A DNA stretch of 8,635 nucleotides, taken from NCBI GenBank assembly GCA_017559555.1, contig JAFYRH010000167.1:1-8635 (forward strand), given 5' to 3'. Below, one piece after another: positions 1-5,230 of the stretch (within the stretch, counting starts at the first letter, position 1; each line of letters opens with the position of its first letter). The notes below the pieces were generated by a model that was not told where the DNA came from, made no database searches, and was given only the letters and a program-made list of their open reading frames with translations. The translations under genes were made by a program, and so were the position numbers. The stretch comes from Clostridia bacterium (lineage in GTDB: Bacteria; Bacillota; Clostridia; Oscillospirales; CAG-272).

Positions 1-2
1 CG

Positions 3-173
3 ATCGACCATCTCCCACCGCATATTTTTGATGAAATTATGCACTTCTTCAGCGTTTACAAACAGCTCGAGAACAAGGAGACGGCGGTCAAGTCACTCTT
101 TGGCAAAGAGAAGGCAGAACAGATCATTCAAGAGGCTATTGATTGCTATAAAAACACATTTGAAAAAGAATAA
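3..173 (+). CDS. ppa: Inorganic pyrophosphatase, C-terminal end (partial)
   Basis: This is the last 56 codons of a gene that begins before the window, ending in TAA. The visible peptide starts IDHLPPHIFDEIMHFFSVYK and continues QLENKETAVKSLFGKEKAEQ, then a final lysine-rich helix ending NTFEKE. The pattern 'PPH.. .EI.HFF..YK.LE.K' followed by an acidic/basic helix is the usual C-terminus of family I soluble inorganic pyrophosphatases, which hydrolyse PPi to two phosphates in the cytoplasm and so pull biosynthetic reactions forward. The catalytic aspartates lie upstream and cannot be checked here. It is followed at once by a strong terminator, so it ends its transcription unit. It is a host housekeeping gene and marks the chromosomal flank. 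Identification rests on the C-terminal motif alone. Confidence 0.8.
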   Translation: MDHLPPHIFDEIMHFFSVYKQLENKETAVKSLFGKEKAEQIIQEAIDCYKNTFEKE

Positions 174-181
174 TCTATAAG

Positions 182-219
182 AAAAAAGCGTCTGCGACAA
201 ATGTCGTGGGCGCTTTTTG
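182..219 (+). terminator. Rho-independent terminator after ppa, probably bidirectional
   Basis: The arms GCGTCTGCGAC (188-198) and GTCGTGGGCGC (203-213) pair over 11 bp, with G-U wobbles, around an AAAT loop. The stem is extended by A-run/T-run pairing (AAAAA before, TTTTT after). The T-run at 214-218 ends + strand transcripts of ppa. Read on the other strand the stem is also followed by a T-run (TTTTTTC), so it can also stop read-through from the convergent XRE gene. Confidence 0.85.
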
Positions 220-244
220 TTATGAAATACGAAAACAAATATAA

Positions 245-275
245 GACTCCCCTTACACAGGGGAGGCTTTTGTTT
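245..275. repeat. GC-rich hairpin CTCCCCT/AGGGGAG, possible dispersed repeat or second terminator
   Basis: Arms CTCCCCT (247-253) and AGGGGAG (259-265) form a perfect 7-bp stem around a TACAC loop, followed on the + strand by GGCTTTTG. It lies between two convergent genes. The sequence resembles a short palindromic intergenic element that I recall as frequent in Oscillospiraceae and related gut Clostridia genomes; only one copy is in this window, so its repeat status is inferred. It could also act as a back-up terminator, more convincingly on the + strand where T residues follow. Confidence 0.45.
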
Positions 276-324
276 CTCTCTACTTCGCACTAAATATTTC
301 TATTTGAAGAACGTTGTTAAAACA

Positions 325-1398
325 TTAATCTTTTTCGGCGTGTTTTGAGAGGTCAGCGATGATTTCTTTGAATGCATCTTCATCGCGCACAAAATTAAAC
401 ACGTTATTTTTCAAGCCTTCAAGGCGTAAATTGCAAGCATTTCCCTTGTAGTTTTTGGTAGTGTTTTGATTTTTGTGTTTCAAACGATTCACCATTGGAG
501 CAGTGTAATCCATATCTTTCAGATTGGCTTCATTAATTGCGTATCGCGCGCTTTCTTTAAGATTTCTCAGTACGTTTTCCTTATCGTTTAATTGGGCGTA
601 TTGAAATGCAATATAATGATAGTAAAGTGAAAAATAGTTTGCGTAAAAACCAACGTTATCGTCGGAAAACAAACGCTTTAGTATATCTATTGCAAAAGTA
701 TATGCTTCAATCTTTTCTTCGGGTGAAAAATTTGTTTTTGAAACCATCGACGCAGCACGCATTACTGCACTGTGAATTAAAATTTCAATGCATTCTTGGC
801 AAGCAACAACACCTTCTTCACCGTCAAGAACTACAGCTTTCATTTCCTCCCTTGTTGCATAGATACTTCCACCCATATTAGCATAGTATAAAGCTTTTTC
901 TTTGTCATAACAAGTATAGCACAAATGTTGAACAGCGAGTTCTCTTTGCATTGCATCGGTTGACTTGGCCAAAAGTTCTTCGCCTAGGGCAATAATGCGA
1001 TCTGCTTCAGCCTTAGGGCAAGGATACACGGCATCTCTGTTGATGGCATACATAAGCCCTTCGATAACGCGGCAATCATTTGGGAATTCGGAATATGCCT
1101 TTTCCCAAATTTCAAGATTTTTCTGATTATCTCCGTTTTGATAACAAATTTTACTTTGTCGCTGATATTCGGAAATTGCTTCTTCCATTCTTACTTGATC
1201 GACACAGAGCAATTCATCAACGGTTACATCAAAATAAAACGCGATTTTGGGCAACAGCGTAATATCCGGGAACCCTTCTCCGCGTTCCCATTTCCCTACG
1301 GATTGCGGAGTGATTCCAAGATGATTGGCAAGTGCTTCTTGAGTAATATTTTTCTTCTGCCTCAATGAGCGTAATTTTTCTTTTAAGTTAATTTCCAT
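325..1398 (-). CDS. XRE-family transcriptional regulator with long helical C-terminal domain
   Basis: A 357-residue cytoplasmic DNA-binding protein. Residues about 8-62 are a Cro/C1-type helix-turn-helix: LRQKKNITQEALANHLGIT, then PQSVGKWERGEGFPDI, a typical recognition helix with conserved W-E-RG. Residues about 70-357 are helical and TPR-like with many Tyr and Cys residues, probably a sensing or oligomerisation domain; its ligand cannot be told. The start is set at 1398 because AAAGGTGG lies about 9 nt upstream and the predicted transcription start is near 1440, so the upstream in-frame ATG at 1470 would lie outside the mRNA. The gene is transcribed toward ppa, away from the phage genes. 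A perfect palindrome at its promoter suggests autoregulation. Its architecture is common among chromosomal Clostridia regulators, so it is probably a host gene and not the phage repressor, although the latter cannot be excluded. Confidence 0.85.
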   Translation of the reverse strand: MEINLKEKLRSLRQKKNITQEALANHLGITPQSVGKWERGEGFPDITLLPKIAFYFDVTVDELLCVDQVRMEEAISEYQRQSKICYQNGDNQKNLEIWEKAYSEFPNDCRVIEGLMYAINRDAVYPCPKAEADRIIALGEELLAKSTDAMQRELAVQHLCYTCYDKEKALYYANMGGSIYATREEMKAVVLDGEEGVVACQECIEILIHSAVMRAASMVSKTNFSPEEKIEAYTFAIDILKRLFSDDNVGFYANYFSLYYHYIAFQYAQLNDKENVLRNLKESARYAINEANLKDMDYTAPMVNRLKHKNQNTTKNYKGNACNLRLEGLKNNVFNFVRDEDAFKEIIADLSKHAEKD

Positions 1399-1424
1399 AT
1401 ATTCAATCCACCTTTGTTTCAATT

Positions 1425-1438
1425 GATAAGCGCTTATC
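1425..1438. promoter_or_regulatory. Perfect 14-bp palindrome, likely operator of the XRE gene
   Basis: GATAAGCGCTTATC reads the same on both strands. It begins about 2 bp after the predicted start of the XRE transcript and lies before its ribosome binding site. A dimeric HTH protein bound here would block initiation or early elongation. The natural candidate is the XRE protein itself; the binding is inferred from position and symmetry. Confidence 0.65.
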
Positions 1439-1446
1439 TTGACTAC

Positions 1447-1475
1447 ATTATAGCAAATATTTATTGCCATTTCAA
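1447..1475 (-). promoter_or_regulatory. Sigma-A type promoter of the XRE gene
   Basis: On the minus strand, TTGAAA (-35; window 1470-1475) and TATAAT (-10; window 1447-1452) are separated by exactly 17 bp. The -10 is perfect and the -35 matches the consensus at five of six positions. Transcription should start near 1440, giving a leader of about 42 nt before the ATG at 1398. Confidence 0.85.
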
Positions 1476-1578
1476 GAACCGCAAAGTTTATTTATGGGTG
1501 TTTTTTACAACGTTTAGTTGTTTTGGGATTCATCAGTAAAGAAATGCAACCGATTTTTTATTTCGCTTGTCGTTTGTA
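1471..1578. other. Gene-free stretch before the phage operon; likely host/phage junction
   Basis: No open reading frame with a ribosome binding site was found here on either strand. The sequence is AT-rich with T-runs at 1501-1506 and 1555-1559. A weak + strand promoter candidate (TTGCCA at 1464-1469, 17 bp, TTTATT at 1487-1492) overlaps the XRE promoter. A 5-bp hairpin, ACAAC/GTTGT, is at 1507-1521. If this is an integrated prophage, one attachment site is likely in or near this stretch, but the other end is not in the window so no repeat can be matched. Confidence 0.35.
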
Positions 1579-1605
1579 CCTGTGATAAACTCACGGGCTT
1601 TTTTT
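1579..1605 (+). terminator. Rho-independent terminator upstream of the phage late operon
   Basis: CCTGTGA (1579-1585) pairs with TCACGGG (1591-1597), seven pairs with one T-G wobble, around a TAAAC loop, and is followed by C and seven Ts (1599-1605). It works only on the + strand; the opposite side has no T-run. No + strand gene ends before it, because the nearest upstream gene is transcribed the other way. It may insulate the phage operon from host read-through, or end a short leader RNA. Confidence 0.65.
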
Positions 1606-1608
1606 GTT

Positions 1609-1648
1609 TGGCATAATGTGGCACAAATTGTCACTCTTTGGCACAAAA
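1609..1648 (+). repeat. Four tandem 10-bp repeats, exactly helical-phased; probable activator or repressor site
   Basis: Four units follow each other without gaps: TGGCATAATG (1609-1618), TGGCACAAAT (1619-1628), TGTCACTCTT (1629-1638), TGGCACAAAA (1639-1648). All share TGnCA, three share TGGCA, and units 2 and 4 share nine bases (TGGCACAAA). The 10-bp period puts each motif on nearly the same face of the helix. The array directly precedes a -10-like TACAAT and the small terminase gene. By position it is a candidate binding site for a phage late-gene regulator. Confidence 0.6.
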
Positions 1649-1656
1649 ATAGGCGG

Positions 1657-1662
1657 TACAAT
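1657..1662 (+). promoter_or_regulatory. Candidate -10 element of the late operon promoter
   Basis: TACAAT matches TATAAT at five of six positions and lies 49 nt before the terS start. The position 17 bp upstream (CTCTTT, 1634-1639) is a poor -35 and falls in the 10-bp repeats. A promoter lacking a -35 but carrying activator sites there would fit positively controlled phage late transcription. Start would be near 1669. No experimental support is visible. Confidence 0.4.
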
Positions 1663-1710
1663 ATGGGCGTCACAAGGAAAACCGAACACATTGGAGGTGA
1701 TGCAATTTGT

Positions 1711-2103
1711 ATGGCTAAAACAATGCCGAAAACACTTGATACATCCGCTCGACAAAAGCGCCTTTTGGTTCTTTTGGAGGATTATGTCAAGTCTTGCCGT
1801 CCGCCGCCTGAGGCGGATGCAAAAAAAGCAAGTGGAAAACTTGCAAACCTTGCCGGCTTTTGCCGCTTTCTCGGTTGCGGTATTTCTCACCTGCAAAAAC
1901 TGTGCTCAGAGGTCCCGCGACTTTACGACCTCATTTGCACGACTCTTGAGGACGAGCTTCTGATGTCTTCACCGTCACCGTCGCTCCTTTCCTATTATCT
2001 CAAAAAACGGTTGGGATACGACGAAAAAGAGGAACCGGCATCTGCATCCTGCGGAGAAATGCGCTTGGTGTTTGAGCACGACATTTTGGAGGACGGTGCG
2101 TGA
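1711..2103 (+). CDS. terS: Phage terminase small subunit (putative)
   Basis: A 130-residue protein directly before the large terminase. Small subunits bind the packaging start site on phage DNA and present it to the large subunit. Residues about 43-82 (KLANLAGFCRFLG..., then CSEVPRLYDLICTTLEDEL) resemble the helix-turn-helix and following helix of small terminases, in which a GF..FLG segment precedes a pair of helices. Residues about 86-108 (SSPSPSLLSYYLKKRLGYDEKEE) resemble the oligomerisation segment with its LKNR.GY.DK pattern. The start at ATG 1711 is preceded by GGAGGTGAT (1693-1701), a near-perfect ribosome binding site at about 9 nt. An alternative ATG at 1663 has AGGCGG before it but would add an unlikely 16-residue extension. 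It overlaps terL by 4 nt. The assignment rests on weak motifs plus strong context. Confidence 0.75.
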   Translation: MAKTMPKTLDTSARQKRLLVLLEDYVKSCRPPPEADAKKASGKLANLAGFCRFLGCGISHLQKLCSEVPRLYDLICTTLEDELLMSSPSPSLLSYYLKKRLGYDEKEEPASASCGEMRLVFEHDILEDGA

Positions 2104-3422
2104 GTGAAGCGTGCGAGAGTGTTCTGCGTATTCACGGGACTCCCAACGAACGGCAAAAGTTATTTTTCGCTTCCCGTGCCCGTTACACGGCTTACGGTGG
2201 GGCGAGAGGCGGTGGAAAGTCTTGGGCTCTTCGGCGCAAGCTGATGGGGCTTTGCCTTTGCTACCCCGGCATTCGGTGCCTTTTGGTTCGGCGCTCCTAT
2301 GCCGAGCTAAAAGCCAATCACGTGCGCCCGCTTTTGGATGAGTACGGAACACTTCTCTCTTACAGTGAGGGAGATAAGATTCTTACGCTCCCAAACGGCA
2401 GCAGCATTGCTTTAGGGTATTGCGCGTCAACAAGGGATGTTTTGCGCTATCAAGGTCAAGAGTACGACATTATTGCCATTGATGAGGCTACGCAGCTGAG
2501 CGAATATCAGTTTTCTATTTTTAAGGCCTGCCTTCGTGGCACTCGTGACGTACCGCGCAGAATGTACTTGACTTGTAACCCCGGTGGTATTGGTCACGCT
2601 TGGGTGAAGAGACTCTTTGTCGAACGGAAATTTCGTGAGGATGAAAACCCCGACGATTACCTCTTTATTTCGGCACAGGTTTATGACAACCCGATTCTGC
2701 TTCGGGCTGACCCCGACTATGTTCGGCAGTTGGAAAGCCTTCCGCAGAAATTACGCGATGCATGGCTTTACGGTAGGTGGGATGTATTTGAAGGGCAATT
2801 CTTTTCGGAATTCGATCCCGACGTACACATCTGCTCCCCTTTCGAGGTTCCAACAGAATTGCATTATTTCGTCGCCTTTGATTACGGCTTTGATATGCTT
2901 GCGGCGCTCCTCTTGGGCGTGGACAATGCCGGAAATCTTTTTGCGGTAGACGAATTTTGCCAATCCAACCTCACTTTGAGCGAGGCGGCACGGCACGTAG
3001 CACGGCTTTGTAAAGGGCGAAACGTGCGTTACGCGGTTGCCTCCCCCGACCTATGGAACAGACGTCAAGACACCGGAAAAAGCGGTTTTGAGGTGATGCA
3101 ATCGGTACTTGGCATGCCACCGATGTGTGCCGCCGATAACCGCCGTGTGCCCGGTTGGAGACTCCTGCGTGAATATCTTCAACCTGCCCCTGATGCACCT
3201 GTGCTTCGGATATCGTCGGCGTGTACCGAGCTTTGCCGCTCGATGCCTGCCTTGCTTTGCGACACAATGCGCCCCGAAGATGCCTCGGATGAGCCACATG
3301 CCGTAACGCACGCGCCGGAAGCCTTGCGTTATGCTGTGATGAGCCGCGCAAAAGAAAGTATTTCCTCTCCTCGCCCTGACAACACCTTTCGTTTTGCTAA
3401 AAAAGAGCGCTCGCTCTTTTAA
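2100..3422 (+). CDS. terL: Phage terminase large subunit (packaging ATPase and nuclease)
   Basis: A 440-residue motor protein that docks on the portal, translocates DNA into the prohead with ATP, and cuts the concatemer. The N-terminal ATPase shows Walker A GGARGGGKS (33-41), Walker B IIAIDEA (124-130) and the coupling motif YLTCNPGG (156-163). The C-terminal RNase H-like nuclease shows the first acidic residue in FVAFDYGF (D261), a second in YAVASPDLWN (D317), and a C-terminal segment HAVTHAPEALRYAVM (400-414) matching the usual 'D..RY' end; the third metal ligand there is probably E407 or D397, to be settled by alignment. Length is normal for the family. It starts at GTG 2100 inside the terS stop (GTGA overlap), with GGAGGA 6 nt upstream, so the two are translationally coupled. 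The last codons lie in a hairpin (see 3401-3431). Identification is firm. Confidence 0.95.
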   Translation: MSEACESVLRIHGTPNERQKLFFASRARYTAYGGARGGGKSWALRRKLMGLCLCYPGIRCLLVRRSYAELKANHVRPLLDEYGTLLSYSEGDKILTLPNGSSIALGYCASTRDVLRYQGQEYDIIAIDEATQLSEYQFSIFKACLRGTRDVPRRMYLTCNPGGIGHAWVKRLFVERKFREDENPDDYLFISAQVYDNPILLRADPDYVRQLESLPQKLRDAWLYGRWDVFEGQFFSEFDPDVHICSPFEVPTELHYFVAFDYGFDMLAALLLGVDNAGNLFAVDEFCQSNLTLSEAARHVARLCKGRNVRYAVASPDLWNRRQDTGKSGFEVMQSVLGMPPMCAADNRRVPGWRLLREYLQPAPDAPVLRISSACTELCRSMPALLCDTMRPEDASDEPHAVTHAPEALRYAVMSRAKESISSPRPDNTFRFAKKERSLF

Positions 3423-3431
3423 GAGCGGGCG
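3401..3431 (+). other. Two mutually exclusive hairpins over the terL stop codon
   Basis: AAAAGAGC (3401-3408) can pair with GCTCTTTT (3413-3420) around a 4-nt loop. Alternatively CGCTCGCTCT (3408-3417) can pair with AGAGCGGGCG (3422-3431), 10 bp with one T-G wobble. Both use 3413-3417, so only one can form. The first ends in four Ts, like a weak terminator; the second has no T-run. The structure covers the last terL codons and its TAA, so a translating ribosome would melt it. It may tune expression of the next gene. Confidence 0.5.
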
Positions 3432-3481
3432 AGAGACGGTTTTCTTTGTGACAGATCAAAATGAAAGGAGTTTTCAATTTT

Positions 3482-5197
3482 ATGGCAAGAATCCAATCTA
3501 AACGAGCCGCCCTGCAAACACTCACCCACAAATTTGGCGGTTTGGGAAAGCACACCCCCTTGGAGCCTCTCGGTGCTGAGGATATGTGCAATTTTCGAAT
3601 TTTGCCAAACGGTGTTTTGCGAGTACGGTCGGGTTACACACGCAAAAAGCACTTTGCATCCGGCAAAAAAGTACGCGGTTATTGGGAGGGCGTGCTTAAT
3701 GGTCTTTCTATCGTTTTAGTAGTAGTTGGTGAAACGGTTTACCGTTTATCGGGAAATGCGATGAATGAGATCAATACCGGCAGTGTAAAAGACGGAGATG
3801 AAGCAGTACATTTCTGCCTTTACAAAGATTCGCTATATCTTTTAGACGGAGAAAGCATTCAAGTTTACATTCCCGCATCTTCCAAATTTGTAGAGATTGA
3901 GCCTTACGTTCCCCTTTACGGCTATCAATGGCACCCGCAAGCCTACGGTGATATCAATGAGGAAATCAACCTCATTACGCCGCGTATGCGTGTCAATTAT
4001 TACAACTCCGATGACACAAAGGTATTTCTGCTCCCCTACTATGCTTCTTCGGTAGAAGTTGTATACGCGAACGGCAAAAAAACAACAGAATATACTTTTT
4101 CGCCCAATTCAAACAAAATCACCTTTACCTCATCGGTTGCCCCCGTAATTGTGGAAGTGGGATTTACCGTATCGCTCAATGAAGAAATACGGGAGGCGAT
4201 TTTAACAGCGCAAATGTCCTATATCTATTCTCGCAACGGCGAAAATCAGCTGATGCTTTGGGGCACAGACGGTCACCTCTTTTGTGCCAGAGATGTTGAC
4301 GGAAATATGCTTTCATCCTGCCAAGTATTTTATCCCAAAGTATCTCCCCTTTATTTTTGTGCGGATGACATCTTCATTTTGGGAGATTTTGTAAATCCGA
4401 TTCGCACAATCTGCCCTTTATATGAAATACTGTTGGTATTCACCCCAAACCACATTTGGAAACTTTCGTTTGAAAAAGACGGCATGCATGTAGCCTTGGC
4501 GATGAGTGAAATGGGATGTGCCTCATGTCACGGCGCCATTCCCTATAACAGCGGCATTTTGGCGGCTATGAAAGGGGGCATTTATAACATTACTGCTTCC
4601 CCTGCTCGCCCTGAGGATCTCTTTTTGGAACGTATTTCGATTGGAATTGATGATAAATTTTCCTCTGAATTTACCGATAACGTACATTTGATACGCAATT
4701 ATGCCGACGGTGAGGTTTGGATGCGCGATCCAACAGACACGACGGGTACTGTTTGGGTGTGGAACACAGAAAACAAAGAATGGTATCGATTTGGCGCAAT
4801 CCAAGCATCCTTCTTTTTTAAAACCGCAAGCAACTGGGGATTTGCAAAAGGAAGCGATCTCTGCTTGTTTGATCGCACCAACACCACCGACAATGGGTCT
4901 GCCATTGATGCCTATTACAAAAGCGCATATCTCGATTTTGGCTCTCCCAATTCGGTTAGACGCTCGATGCGTGCACTTTTGTATGCCTCGGCAGGCGAAA
5001 GTAACTCTGAAATTCTATTTGAAACAGAGCAAGGAAAAATCACTTATCCCCTTACCTCCCCATCCGGTGCAACCTCACCGCAGTTGCACGATTTGCGCAT
5101 ACACACGCACCGCTACCGCTTTTTGCGCTTTACTATCTCAAGTGAAGCAACCGACCAACCCGAGTTTTATCGACTCGATATTTATTCACTGCCGTAA
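3482..5197 (+). CDS. Beta-rich phage virion protein, possible P22 gp10-like tail hub/stopper
   Basis: A 571-residue protein with no signal peptide or clear membrane segment, rich in short beta strands and aromatic residues. The N-terminal part (about 36-52, CNFRILPNGVLRVRSGYTRK) resembles the start of P22 gp10-type packaged-DNA-stabilisation proteins, where an N-rich strand leads into 'R.G.. '. Repeated strand-turn units such as GETVYRLSG, DSLYLLDGE, HIWKLSFEKDG and GEVWMRDP look like propeller blades. Residues about 165-232 (NYYNSDDTK... to IVEVGFTV) look like an inserted beta-sandwich. The end (RFLRFTISSEATDQPEFYRLDI) resembles the closing strands of gp10. Such proteins plug or extend the portal channel. 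The start at ATG 3482 has AAAGGAG about 12 nt upstream; the in-frame ATG at 3461 precedes that site. It lies between terL and portal, an unusual place. Function is inferred from pattern, not proven. Confidence 0.55.
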   Translation: MARIQSKRAALQTLTHKFGGLGKHTPLEPLGAEDMCNFRILPNGVLRVRSGYTRKKHFASGKKVRGYWEGVLNGLSIVLVVVGETVYRLSGNAMNEINTGSVKDGDEAVHFCLYKDSLYLLDGESIQVYIPASSKFVEIEPYVPLYGYQWHPQAYGDINEEINLITPRMRVNYYNSDDTKVFLLPYYASSVEVVYANGKKTTEYTFSPNSNKITFTSSVAPVIVEVGFTVSLNEEIREAILTAQMSYIYSRNGENQLMLWGTDGHLFCARDVDGNMLSSCQVFYPKVSPLYFCADDIFILGDFVNPIRTICPLYEILLVFTPNHIWKLSFEKDGMHVALAMSEMGCASCHGAIPYNSGILAAMKGGIYNITASPARPEDLFLERISIGIDDKFSSEFTDNVHLIRNYADGEVWMRDPTDTTGTVWVWNTENKEWYRFGAIQASFFFKTASNWGFAKGSDLCLFDRTNTTDNGSAIDAYYKSAYLDFGSPNSVRRSMRALLYASAGESNSEILFETEQGKITYPLTSPSGATSPQLHDLRIHTHRYRFLRFTISSEATDQPEFYRLDIYSLP

Positions 5198-5212
5198 GGC
5201 TACCGATTACAG

Positions 5213-5230
5213 AAAGGAGGAATTGTTATT
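5213..5230 (+). promoter_or_regulatory. Ribosome binding site and AUU start codon of the portal gene
   Basis: AAAGGAGG (5213-5220) is followed by 7 nt and then ATT (5228-5230). The portal frame is open from the hub stop (5195-5197) but contains no ATG, GTG, TTG or CTG until ATG 5561. The nearest TTG (5223-5225) is out of frame. An ATT at 5222 is too close to the binding site. Initiation at AUU 5228 therefore fits best. Confidence 0.65.

Noticed and set aside
174..324. A small minus-strand gene between ppa and the XRE gene
   Set aside because: The open frame overlaps the ppa coding end and the terminator, has no binding site and no protein-like composition.
1399..1470. 24-residue N-terminal extension of the XRE protein from ATG 1470
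   Set aside because: The predicted promoter places transcription start near 1440, and the ribosome binding site precedes ATG 1398, where the HTH domain begins as usual.
1507..1521. Small hairpin ACAAC-GTTTA-GTTGT as a terminator
   Set aside because: The stem is only five mostly weak pairs and is followed by just three Ts and then GGG.
1609..1648. CRISPR array or replication iterons
   Set aside because: Units of 10 bp have no spacers, are only four, and there is no replication or Cas gene nearby.
1619..1650. Sigma-54 (-24/-12) promoter suggested by TGGCAC
   Set aside because: No TTGCA-type -12 element lies at the required spacing after any of the TGGCAC copies; the 10-bp repeat explains them better.
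3461..3481. Start of the beta-rich protein at ATG 3461
   Set aside because: That ATG has no ribosome binding site upstream; AAAGGAG lies just after it and serves ATG 3482.
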